Source of the DNA: Escarpia spicata
Taxonomy: Eukaryota; Annelida; Polychaeta; Sabellida; Siboglinidae
Length of the DNA stretch: 64,000 nucleotides
Direction: 5' to 3'
NCBI GenBank assembly: GCA_963995525.1
Contig: OZ023214.1
Location: 41,149,183 to 41,213,182, forward strand
The first letter of the stretch is position 1; each line of letters opens with the position of its first letter. The translations under genes and the position numbers were made by a program. This document shows, piece after piece, positions 51,248-60,929 of this stretch. The notes under the pieces were generated by a model, which saw nothing but the letters and a program-made list of their open reading frames with translations, ran no database searches and was not told the DNA's origin.

Positions 51248-54200
51248 GCATATATATATACGTATATATACATACATATATATACGTATATATATAATAT
51301 TATATATACGTATATATACATATATATATACACAAATGGTTTAATCAAAACATGTATAAAACCGATCAGATGTTGTCTTTAAAAGAGTTAAGAAACACAC
51401 CATATCATTGTACAACGGCGTATAATGTTCAAAAGTACAGTATATAATTTGTCACAACAAACTACGCCATCAAATGTGTTCAACGATTCGGCGCCAGATG
51501 CGTTTAAAGGTATTCTTTTGAAGAACTGTGTCGTGGCGTAGCAGGTACTTTCATGTAAGCAACCAGCATATGTACGTGCATTGCTTACTCCTTTAAGAAA
51601 ACCTATCCAGCTTCGATCATCTGCTTCTGATTTCCTTGTTGTTCGTAGAGTCAATAATACCATTTTCTTTAGGGCTTTTTCTGTTGCTGTGCCAGCTCTT
51701 TAAAATATGCCCCATCTTAGCGTCAGATCAATTGTAGGTTATCCACCACAGCTCCCTGGCGTAGGCATCCATCTGTTGACAATTTGAATACTGCTTATCG
51801 ATTTTGAGCTTGACCAACCCTTTTGTCTTGATGCGCCTCTGAGCTTGGTTTCCAAGGTTTTAGACAGAACAGAAGTTACCCTATTATTATTAATGCCCAT
51901 CGTGTATTTGTGTTTTTCAGACGTACGTGCCTAGACGATGTGTTACATATGTATCGCGACACCAAAGTCCTTTTCCTTACACAGTTCATATCCCGAGATG
52001 CAATGTTTGGTTAAGTCACAGTTTATTTTCGTTATAGTCTTACTTATGACTTACATATTTTCATATGTTAAAGTGTACCCTAGTACAAGTGCAAATTTAT
52101 ATGAGTGTCCAATATTAAACATATTGCAATCCTACTCCATTTCACCTAAACGTTCACGGCACCGACTTTATAGTTTCATGTAATTATTAGTTTCATGTAA
52201 TCGTGTCAACCCATGCCCTAATGTTTGACCCGATAGCTTCATGTAATCGTCGGTTACAAAAAATGTCGGCGTTGTTTCGTTGTTTCCGGCAAATGCTTAA
52301 CGACGACGACGTCCATTGGGTGGAACGGAGAACTAACCCTGGGGGCAAGCGAAATAGGACATCCTGCCTGTCTGAAAATAGTTTATTTATTTATTCCGAC
52401 TTGTTGACATATGACAGACATAGGTGTACTTATATCCTATGGCAACTGTGTGGCTCTAACAGCGGAAGATGTTGGACCTTGTCAGAGGTTTTCACAAAGT
52501 CACAGTAGACCGCATCAACGTGTCTGTCATTGTCCAGCGTCGTAGTCCATAAATCCAGTACGGCAGCTGGTGAGATGGCCAATGATGACATAAATGTGTG
52601 GTGCGCGGAAGCATAGTGCCTGCAGTATCGAAGTCTCGGTCGAGAGAATCCTGGTTTGAATGCTTTTCTTGCCGTTAAAAAATATGAGCAATTTCGTTAA
52701 GGTTGGTCTTAATCATCTTTTCATATAAATAACTCACCCACATACTAGTTTATATCAGCTGAAGTAACAACATACGTGATATTATGAATTCAACATTATA
52801 ACTAAAATAAATAAATGCTCAGGCAGACTCCATAAATGATTACATATAGTTTGAATGGGAACCACCGTAAATATACAAAAAAATGTACATTAGCCGGCTG
52901 GTGTTGCAACCAATTGTGTCGCTATTTGTTGTCCGCGAATGACAAGAATACGCTGCTGGACAGACTTCTCATGTTGCATGCCGTCTACGGCAAATCGCAG
53001 CCTTTCTAATTAGTATTATAAAGCAACCGATATCGACACTAGTCCTCGCGCTAGTCTAGAGTAGAGATGAAATTGTCCAATTACCGGGAGCAATTTCAAG
53101 CGCAAAATCACGCACTTCAGCGACACATCCGCGGTGGGTGCTTGTTAACAAGCCGGAGAGATTCTCAAAGACTACGCCGAGTAGCGTCAACGGTTCAAGG
53201 CAATGTACGGCAATTACCCCCATTAGTTACCTGAACGACTTTTGCACGGTCCTTTGGGACACTGAAGGCATCAGTATTTATAACAATTCGGTTATTTAAG
53301 ACTGTTCATACAAAATCTGTCACTATTGTGATCTTGTAGCTCTCAATAGTTTCGTATATACGTAATTTGGCGATAAATGAACTATTCTAAATTAACTAGT
53401 TTTACGACATGTATAGACATCGCTTTGAGGTAGTTCTTGATATGCCAATAACATTCATTGTTCGTCACACAGTTTATAGGTATTGTATTGTATTGTATTT
53501 ATTCAGATTCCAACAGGTCCAGTGGAAAAAAACAGACATATAAATAATAAAATAATAATAAAACAATAAAAACATTAATAACAATAAGAACAATCGGTGT
53601 GTCATATTCTCGTCTTATTGAATTAGGCCATGAGCCAGAGGGTTTGTTGGTACATTTTAGGGACGAATGCTCATAGTGATTTTTGGCTAGGCCTACACCC
53701 CTAGAGATGGAAAATAGGTGATGCATTGCAGCACTCCCAACTTTCTGTGTGAAATCACTCTTTTTCACACTATCCCCATATCCGCGACAACAAGTTCTAT
53801 GAAATTGCTAATGGGGGCCCATACACAAACTACTATGGAATATTTACTACACATCTCAGTAGAATGAAAATCGGATAACATGTGGTATAAATGTCATGCT
53901 TTCCATACATATCACAATTATTTTCATTCCTTGAGAATTGTGGATGTTGTGGTATTTTGTCTACCCACATCTCAAAATGCAAACTATGGCATTCAGGTTT
54001 TCAACAAAACATGACTTAAAATTCTGGCTAATAACCACATGTATCCTCATTCGAGGTTCTTATTGCACCAGAATGTTGGCTTATGTCCCTAGATATGGAA
54101 CATATGTGACAAAATTGCACTACATACATTCTTTTGTGTGAAATTGCTCTTTTTAATCCTTTGCTAATTTCTGCGAAAACAATTTTCTATGGAAATTGCT

Positions 54201-57200
54201 GAAGGGGTGGTCACGCACAAACCATTATACAACTGTTATTATACATCTTATGGGTATGACAATTGTACGTAATATGGCTGAAGTGGCATGCGTCATATAC
54301 ATATTAAAATACTTTTAATACCTTGAGAAATGTTGCATTTATTACATTTTATCTACCGCGTCTCAACATGCAATCCACGCCATTCAGGCATTCAACAAAA
54401 GAAATCACTTAACGGTCTGGCTAGTAACCTCATGTATCCACATTCAAAGTTCTTGTTGCAACAGAATGGTCACTGGACTTCACTGTTTATTATGTAAGCA
54501 CAGTCCGTACATTTTATTGCAGTTATATGTATTATCATGACATTGAAATTTGCAGTTGTTGTCATTGAGATAAAATTACACTTTCTTATGTTAACCACCT
54601 AAAGTTCTGGCTGTAACACTAACCAACATACAATGGGCTTGTTGTATACATTCAAATTATATTGAACATTTCACATGCTTAATTTATTATGTCCTTAGTT
54701 GAGGTTGGAGACAGTGTTTAGTAATCACAGCCATCGTCCAGTTCATCCTCAGCAACACTGTCATCATTGTGAGCACTAGAAACCTGATTGTCACAGTCTT
54801 GAAGTCTGCATATGTCAGTACAACGAGTCCATTTGACAAGCAGACACATGTTGGCAGTTCACACTTCCTGGGGCAACTGCATGCTAGTAGATCCAACACG
54901 GTCTCAGGTGCTGGCTGACCTTCCGTCCAGTGTACAACCAGCAGCTTAGTCCCATCTTCTCTTTCCAACTTCCACCCTCTGCCAACTGGGGTCGCATAGT
55001 TTGCGCGTTGTGCATGTTTCAACAAACAGTTTCTTCTACATGCTGGCAGTTGGTGGCTCTCTATCTCATCTTTCTTTGCACAGAACAGGTGGTATTTCAG
55101 ATCTTTGACGTTCACAGCAGAAGATGTTGGTGCATAAAGAAGGCATGTAAATGCCTCTAGTTTGTCCATGAGATCTGGAGAGAGATCCTATTCCTGGCCC
55201 AGCATCCTGAATGAGTCCTGTGATTCCTTGTTGTTAGTCAAGAATTTCAAAGCACTTGCCTTATCTTTTCCAGCAAATGCACTGACAGTGTCACATCCAG
55301 TGTATGCGTGCAATCCAATGAGAGTTTTTACAAACATCTCTGCCAACAGTAGCTGCTATTTTTCCAATATGAAGGATTCTTGTTTGGGTTCTAGTACCAT
55401 GTACAGACTGTGCCTACATAATAAAAAGTGAAGTCCAGTGATCATTCTGTTGCAACAAGAACTTTGAATGTGGATACATGAGGTTACTAGCCAGACATTT
55501 AAGTGATTTATTTTGTTGAATGCCTGAATGGCGTGGATTGCATGTTGAGACGCGGTAGATAAAATGCCATTAATTCCATATTTCTCTAGGTATTAAAAGC
55601 GACAATTGTCATACCCATAAGATGTATAATAACAATTGTATAATGGTTTGTGCGTGACCACCTCTTCAGCAATTTCCATAGAAAAATTGTTTTCGCAGAA
55701 ATAAGCAAAGGATTATAAAGAGTGATTTCACACAAAAGAATGTATGTACTGCAATGTTGTCACATATGTTCCATGTCTAGGGATGTAAGCCAACATTCTG
55801 GTGCAATAAGAACTTCGAATGAGGATACGTGTGGTTATTAGCCACAGACATCATTTTTTGTTGAAAACCTGAATGCCGTGGATTGCATGTTGAGATGTGA
55901 TAGATAAAATACCACAACATCCACAATTCTCAAGATATGAAAATTATTTAGATATGTATGGACAGCATGACATTTAAACCACATGGATGACGATTTTGTG
56001 TTCTACTGGGATGTATAGTAAATATTCCATAGTAGTTTGTGTATGGGCCCCCTATTAGCAATTTCATAGAAAACTTTTTGTTGCGGATATGGGGATAGTG
56101 TGAAAAAGAGTGATTTCTCACAGAAAGCTGGAAGTGCTGCAATGCTATCACATATTTTTCATCTCTAGGGATGTAGGCCTAGCCAAAAATCACTATGAGC
56201 ATTCGTCCCTAAAAATGTACCGGTTGCCCACATTTTCGGTCCTGGCTCAAGGCCTAAATCAACTAACGGTAAAATATGAAGTTCCCTATTACATTATGAA
56301 TTTATATGTAGTATGTCCCTAACCTTGGGGTAGACTTATTAATCCATAGGCGTCGGAACCGGGTTGGCTTGGAGGGCTGAGCCACCCAATATTTTAGGTG
56401 TGGTGTTTGAGATAGGATTAGACCCCCAATATTTAGGTAATGTGTATGGATATTGAGGTGTAATTTTGAAGTTTTTGGTCAGCCTCAAAGGGGAGTGCAA
56501 TTAGAGGTTTTTGGAGAGCGTCGGTGTTGTTTTGGCGAGGCTCAAGAGGGGATGCAAATTATGGTTTTTGAAGAGCCTCACGGTGGGGGGTTGGCGAACC
56601 TCAAAGGAGTGTGCAAATTGATATTTTTGAGAGCCTAAAGTTAGGAATTTTTTCACCAAGCCTAAAAGAGTGCATTTGGAGGTTTTGGGAGAGCCTCAGT
56701 CCCGCAATATTCACCACGTTTCGACGTTTAAACACGTCGCAGCATTCTAATTACTAAACAAAAATTCCCATCTTCTGGATGACGCTAGGTACATACACCG
56801 ACGCAGAAGACGGTTTCCTAGAGAATTTGTACTGACGTTTGCTATGACGTAGATTTGAGAAGTTTTTCGTAAAACATGTTGAAACATCCCCAACTGATTC
56901 GTGGCCGGTTTACGTAGCTCGGAACAAACGCAACAAACACGTGTAACGTAGTGAACAATCAATTAATGTCCGTCTAACGTCTCGTACGAACCGTATAACC
57001 GGAAAGATCCGTTAACCATCTGGACATTTCGAGAACAAATTGAAATAAAGGTAAGTTCTTAACGGTAAGTTCTTACATAGAGCACTATCCAGTCCTCAGG
57101 ACTGCTCATACCGCTTTACAGTTTACTCCCTGCAGACTTATTCAATCGAACACCATCTCGACTTCGTTAGGAAGCATCTAGCCACGCTGCAACTAATGCG

Positions 57201-57479
57201 CGAAGACTGCTCGAACACAAGTATCCACCACTGTCTATAGCCAGGTACTCATTCATACAGCAACGTAGTGTGAACGAACTTGCCCAAGGTTCGACAACGC
57301 AACACAGAGTTCGAACCCGGGTTCTCTCGTTCGAGAGTCGGAAGTCACTGCACCACTGCGCTCCAAAGGGTGTTTCTTTTCCTCCGAGGGTCATAGATCA
57401 TTCCCTGAAAGTTTGCGAAACGTTAACATACCCCCTTCCCCTCCGCGCATACATGCACACACACACGCGCGCGCACGCA

Positions 57480-57511
<32 letters not shown>

Positions 57512-58879
57512 TACACATACACACACACACGAAAAGAAATATTATAGCCTAAGTCATCGACTTCCAGTGGGGTTTCATTGCTGACCAGACATGGGGGATC
57601 AAGTGACTATATTCTCCCCGGGATACACAATATGTAGTAGGTTAAAGGTTTATTTCCAACCGGCTGCAATCGAGGATGATACAGAGTAAACGATGCAGTT
57701 TTTGTATTGACAATAAGGACCTCTCTCGTATTAGCATTGTCGTTTTCTATCCATAATACCACCAAGCAACAGAATTAATGAAATTATTGTAATTGGCTAA
57801 ACTACCGCATGCTGCGGAGTATTAACAACATTCCCAGTGCCGTATTGGCCCAGGCGTTCTGATTACAAGGCCTGGTTGGACGGATTTGGGCCTTCTGGCC
57901 ACGACATTTGTAATGGGAAAATAGAAGGAAACAACTGACGAACAACACCGATTTGCCACATGTTAGTGGCCGCTTCGTCATATTTGGTGAGTGGCGGATC
58001 GACCAAGCTGGTGTAATAAACATTAGTTATGTTCCCTTGTGCAACTTCGTGTGGGTACTGAGACACCAACGGTAAGATGCTGTGACACCATGCATATATG
58101 CAAGAGCTTGCCTAGCATGGATCAGGCTAATGGGTGTATGTAATATACTGCTAAGCCCTGTTAAGTGCATCATGTCAGTTAGTCAGTCGAACTACCCATG
58201 TTCGCCTGTGTAATCTGTATCAACTTTAGCAGCGTCCAATAACACCAGAGGTCGAACTTAGAAGCCGAACCCACGACTCGTCGGCGACGTCTACAAATAT
58301 AACTAACTATAACCTTTACAATCTTGGACAAGAGAAAAAGCGACAGGGAAGAATGGAACGGAAGAGAATGTGACAGGAGAGAAGACGGCAGGGGGAAATA
58401 CAACAACCAGACAGATGCAAACCGGAGAAGGAGCTACTTTGAGGGAGTCTTTGAATTGAAAATTTATGGGGGTACTTTGTCGGGAGGGAAGATGTGTACA
58501 TAGAGAGATGGCCTACATCTAAGTGGAAAGGGGGCAACAGTATTCTCAGAGAACCTAATACGTCTATTTTCAGTGTTCATAATTATGTAAACAACATTTT
58601 TTTATTTAAATGAAAACGATTTGAGGATATATTTGTATATGATTGGCTTTTTTCCCGGGCAACGCCGGGTAACTCAGCTAGTGTGTTATAAAGTGGGTTA
58701 CACTTTTATTAAGAAACGTTAATGTGTCATAAGTACCTGTGGTATCTTGAACAACTTCAGCAGATTTGCCACTTGAATCGAAGTAACGCTAGACGGCGCT
58801 CCTACGACTCCCGCAATCAGATCCGGCTGGTGGCCATCTTTGCAATTTTCGTTATTCCCCGCGAACCTGGACACAGAGC
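41451..58879 (-). CDS. mGluR: Metabotropic glutamate receptor, class C GPCR (5' part outside window)
   Basis: Nine exons, all with GT-AG junctions and matching phases, encode 762 codons including the stop: 58737-58879, 49026-49196, 48256-48400, 45906-46048, 45026-45313, 44370-44478, 43723-43859, 43007-43143 and 41451-42465. They cover most of the Venus-flytrap ligand domain, the nine-cysteine domain and seven transmembrane helices. Glutamate-site residues known from mGluR1 are kept: the Ser in APSSV, Thr in STSP, Asp in PSDKHQA, Tyr in SSYG, Asp and Arg in GSDGWGGR, and Lys in REMKPYD. The receptor would sit in the plasma membrane and couple glutamate to G proteins. The C-terminal tail is short. 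Signal peptide and first exon(s) lie beyond 64000. The subgroup is not determined. Confidence 0.92.
43007..43143 (-). CDS. mGluR: mGluR exon: cysteine-rich domain
   Basis: The acceptor is CTGTTTAG (phase 0) and the donor CTGCAG|GTTGGC (phase 2). It encodes ...[20 protein letters not shown], then [10 protein letters not shown]. SVCSxxC...CCWxCxxC is the signature of the class C nine-cysteine linker that couples ligand-domain closure to the membrane helices. Confidence 0.93.
43723..43859 (-). CDS. mGluR: mGluR exon: end of ligand domain
   Basis: The acceptor is TTGATTGTAG (phase 1) and the donor TTACGG|GTAAAT (phase 0). It encodes [20 protein letters not shown], then [20 protein letters not shown]. 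This matches the mGluR F-xxNGDxxxRYxIxN...VGxW/Y block. Confidence 0.9.
44370..44478 (-). CDS. mGluR: mGluR exon: ligand domain, MKPYDG block
   Basis: The acceptor is GGTTGTAG (phase 0) and the donor AAAG|GTTAGT (phase 1). It encodes [20 protein letters not shown], then [16 protein letters not shown]. The Lys of REMKP aligns with Lys409 of mGluR1, which contacts the glutamate side-chain carboxylate. Confidence 0.92.
45026..45313 (-). CDS. mGluR: mGluR exon: ligand domain, FVEYWED block
   Basis: The acceptor is GGCTTTGCAG and the donor TTGAAG|GTTTGT, phase 0 on both sides, 96 codons. [40 protein letters not shown] and [19 protein letters not shown] are diagnostic of mGluRs; the cysteine in FSCRY forms a conserved disulphide. 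Confidence 0.94.
45906..46048 (-). CDS. mGluR: mGluR exon: ligand domain, GSDGW block
   Basis: The acceptor is TTCCGTAG (phase 1) and the donor AGACAG|GTCAAG, slightly non-consensus (phase 0). It encodes [20 protein letters not shown], then [19 protein letters not shown]. The Asp and Arg of GSDGWGGR align with mGluR1 Asp318 and Arg323. A CGTG microsatellite follows immediately in the intron. Confidence 0.92.
46117..46260. repeat. MITE-like repeat, partial copy
   Basis: GGTCGGAACGGGGAGGGGCT, followed by GGAGGGCTGAGC and CCCCAATATTT phrases, matches the start of the 56.35-kb copy. It lies in an mGluR intron. Confidence 0.5.
46261..48255. other. mGluR intron sequence; no gene seen
   Basis: No other gene or clear repeat. 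The open frame at 46753-47085 has no recognisable domain. Confidence 0.45.
48256..48400 (-). CDS. mGluR: mGluR exon: ligand domain, lobe II
   Basis: The acceptor is CGTAAACAG (phase 0) and the donor AGGG|GTAGGT (phase 1). It encodes [20 protein letters not shown], then [20 protein letters not shown] and [14 protein letters not shown] and the basic helix before GVIVFA of the next exon match mGluR lobe II. The upstream intron (48401-49025) contains the long GAGT repeat. Confidence 0.9.
48602..48875 (+). repeat. (GAGT/GGGT)n microsatellite
   Basis: About 270 bases of GAGT with GGGT interruptions. It fills nearly half of the 625-base mGluR intron between exons 49026-49196 and 48256-48400. Confidence 0.96.
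49026..49196 (-). CDS. mGluR: mGluR exon: ligand domain hinge
   Basis: The acceptor is TTAATTTCAG and the donor CTCTTG|GTAGGC, phase 0 on both sides, 57 codons. [20 protein letters not shown], then [20 protein letters not shown] and [15 protein letters not shown] are textbook mGluR. They carry the Thr, Asp and Tyr that contact glutamate in mGluR1. Confidence 0.93.
49197..51065. other. mGluR intron sequence; no gene seen
   Basis: AT-rich text with a C13 run at 49890. Nothing coding is supported. Confidence 0.45.
51066..51486. repeat. Long near-perfect hairpin with AT core
   Basis: Left arm 51066-51230 and right arm 51325-51486 are reverse complements with few mismatches (for example TTAACTCTTTTAAAGACAAC on the left and its complement on the right). 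The loop is an ATATACGTATAT-rich core. It lies in the 9.5-kb mGluR intron. It is probably a MITE or a tail-to-tail duplication. Confidence 0.8.
51495..51890 (+). mobile_element. L2-like LINE 3' fragment (same family as 5.8-6.7 kb)
   Basis: Plus-strand pieces ([16 protein letters not shown], then [16 protein letters not shown]) correspond to the C-terminal tail of the LINE at 5.8-6.7 kb. The 3' UTR with GATGCGCCTCTGAGCTTGG is shared with it. It sits directly after the right arm of the 51-kb hairpin. Confidence 0.75.
53616..56267. mobile_element. 2.65-kb foldback DNA transposon with about 890-bp inverted arms
   Basis: The left arm (about 53616-54514) and right arm (about 55395-56267) are reverse complements over nearly their whole length, for example AACATGCAATCCACGCCATT on the left and its complement on the right. 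Each arm is itself two diverged tandem copies of about 385 bases: TGTGTGAAAT...CTCTTTTT recurs near 53744 and 54130. The core holds a transposon protein fragment on the minus strand. The element sits in the 9.5-kb intron of the mGluR gene. Confidence 0.85.
54687..55380 (-). pseudogene. Transposon-derived protein fragment ([10 protein letters not shown] family)
   Basis: The minus strand reads [20 protein letters not shown], then [20 protein letters not shown], a TAG stop where related proteins have Trp, then [37 protein letters not shown] and [20 protein letters not shown]. This H-x-x-TGCDTxSAF...LPxC...CxCxRxCxxPxC protein recurs in many invertebrate genomes as a repeat-associated ORF; I do not know its superfamily. 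A block between the LPxCR and PVGRGW motifs is missing, and the last 30 residues are out of frame. Confidence 0.75.
56350..56726. repeat. MITE-like repeat, longest copy
   Basis: It begins CGTCGGAACCGGGTTGGCTT and ends CACGTTTCGACG, giving imperfect terminal inverted repeats (CGTCGGAA / TTTCGACG). The interior repeats the phrase GAGAGCCTCA with G/T-rich text. Related copies lie at 46117-46260, 60471-60662, about 775-915 and about 63890-63965. Confidence 0.6.
57050..57367 (-). repeat. tRNA-derived SINE, second copy
   Basis: The minus strand begins GGAGCGCAGTGGTGCAGTGA, with B box GGTTCGAACTC and body CTATAGACAGTGGTGG, matching 12.24-12.54 kb over about 300 bases. It lies in the 9.5-kb mGluR intron. 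Confidence 0.8.
57460..57534 (+). repeat. (CACG/CA)n microsatellite
   Basis: Alternating purine-pyrimidine CA/CG run of about 75 bases, likely Z-DNA prone. Confidence 0.85.
58737..58879 (-). CDS. mGluR: mGluR exon: ligand domain, lobe I
   Basis: The acceptor is CCGTTTCAG (phase 1) and the donor CACAG|GTACTT (phase 0). It encodes [20 protein letters not shown], then [17 protein letters not shown], matching the (A/G)VVGxxSS-IQVxNLLxLFxIPQ block of mGluRs, with the ligand-contacting Ser. The next intron, 49197-58736, is 9.5 kb and holds two large inverted repeats. Confidence 0.9.
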
Positions 58880-60470
58880 CTGAAACGGTATGCGAAATAC
58901 GTGAACAATACACAAGCGTTATGCGATATTTTGCTTAGGCCTATATGTTTCGAGTTAATGTTACTCGAGAGAAGGGCAAAGAGGGCCATATTAGAGGTAC
59001 AGGGTATGTTGTTATTAAAATTAGGTAAGTTGGCTGTTGTTTAATGTACAAATAAAAGAATGGATGTAGACTGCGTTAATTTTGGCGACATGGTACTAAT
59101 ACTAATTACTATTATTATTACCATGTAAGTTAAATTTGTAAATTATTTACAAATCTAACTTACATATTGTTGTTCTTCGATTGTTTTCTATTCGTAAGGC
59201 ATTCGTATTAAAACATATTTTTGTTTTCTATTCATTAAGCATTCGTATTAAAACATACCTCCGGTGAAAAATAGTTAATGCAGCAGCCTGTCGCATTGAT
59301 CACAACGTGTTACAGAACCTTTAATAACGAGGTTAACATTTAGCGCAGTGTGTGTGTGTGAGTGTGTGTGCGTGTGTGTGTGTGCGTGTGTGTGCGTGCG
59401 TGTGCTTGAGATTGAATATGACTTGCAAGAGTGGCCACTCTTAAGGAGCTCCTTCAACTGTTGTGGAAATGTCTCCAAGTTGGTTGTTTAGAAGAACTGA
59501 ACTGTTTGAGTTGGCATACACTGACTTCTGTCAAAACTGTAGTTTCTCGGGATTTGCCACGACCTTTCGTGCACATTTGACGCATTACCATGTCACAACG
59601 GACGGATTCCGACACAAAAGTACTTTCAACAATAGGGGCCTGCCGATTAAAACAAATCTTATATTGTAATGCTGTGTACAATATGTATTGTTTTGTTTTC
59701 TTTGTTTGACGGTGCTGCAAATAACGGGAGAATATGGTTGTTGTTGTTGTGTGTTTGCGTGCGTGCGTGCATGCGTGCGTGCGTGTGTTTGTGTGCGTGT
59801 GTGTGCGTGCGTACGTGCGTATATACGTGCATGTGTGGGGGAAAGCACACGTACCTGTGGGCGTGTTTATGTGCGTGTATATACATATTGTATATTATGT
59901 GCGTGTGTGCGTGTGCGTGTGTGTGCGTGTGCGTGTGTGTGTGTCAACATAAATTGATAATAAATTCTGAAAGTCCAACGAGCACATTATACTCATCATG
60001 GATTGTGTATCATTAACAAAACGAAAAATCACATTTGGTATGAATTGTTCCCGTGCTGCAGTTAACATTTAAAATTATGATAATTGTTGGTGATTGTAAT
60101 CATCTGAACGGTGGACCATTTGACATCGCACTTATCAATGTTTGCGCTGTATGGCTTAAATTAAAAATCCGACAGTAGTTTCGGCCAAAATTCGTCTTGC
60201 AGACTGATCAGTATACAGCCTAATGGTGCGCGATATTTTCGCTTTCATGTTTAGACGCAAGCTCATTATGACTGCGTTCGCCAGATCCTCACACTTACGT
60301 GCCTCTTTAGATGTTGCAAGAGGTGGCCTTCTTAATTACGTAATTCAGTCTATCGGATACCTGCTTGCTAATGTTGGATGACACTCACTGTGTTGACCGA
60401 CCGACAGTCCACTAATACAGTTGTACCGCGAACGCCGAGGTTTATATATTGGTTGATGAATGTACATAGA
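58880..60470. other. Upstream mGluR intron or flank; no gene seen
   Basis: Simple repeats only. The missing 5' mGluR exons are not here. Confidence 0.4.
59340..59945 (+). repeat. Two GT/GC-rich simple repeats
   Basis: GT/GTGC blocks lie at 59348-59404 and 59753-59945. Unique sequence lies between them. Confidence 0.85.
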
Positions 60471-60662
60471 CGTCGGGACCGGGGAAGGGCTTGGAGGGCT
60501 GAGCTCCCCATTATTTTGGTGGCGGGTTGGACATAGGCTTAGTCCCTCAATATTTCACCAAGAGATGCAGCTGGGGGTTTCTGGTGAGCTTCAAGGGGGG
60601 TAGCAGTTGAAGGGTTTTGGTAATCCTCAGCCCCCCTCCCAAATGTTCACCACTTTCCGACG
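60471..60662. repeat. MITE-like repeat, second copy
   Basis: It begins CGTCGGGACCGGGGAAGGGC and ends CACTTTCCGACG, with the same inverted ends as 56350-56726 and a shortened interior. Confidence 0.6.
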
Positions 60663-60929
60663 CATGTGATGTAGTTCATACTTAAGAAAGGCTGGTAGGG
60701 TGGTGCTTAATGGTTCTTGTGGAGTATGCGAACTTTGCTTTGAAAATATGCAATCATAAACGACTGTTAGTGACACTTGTTAAAAAAAAGTCCTGCGACA
60801 CATTTCCCCTTCCTTTATTTCTATGCAATCTGATTCTGAGCAAAGATAGACTGGAATAACAAACTGAAAAATAAAACAGCAACAGAATGCTGGAATATAT
60901 AAAAGAGTGAAATTAAATGCATAGTCAAT

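Noticed and set aside
57863..58069. Minus-strand frame as a missing mGluR exon
   Set aside because: It shows no receptor motif, and the flanking exons already join in phase without it.
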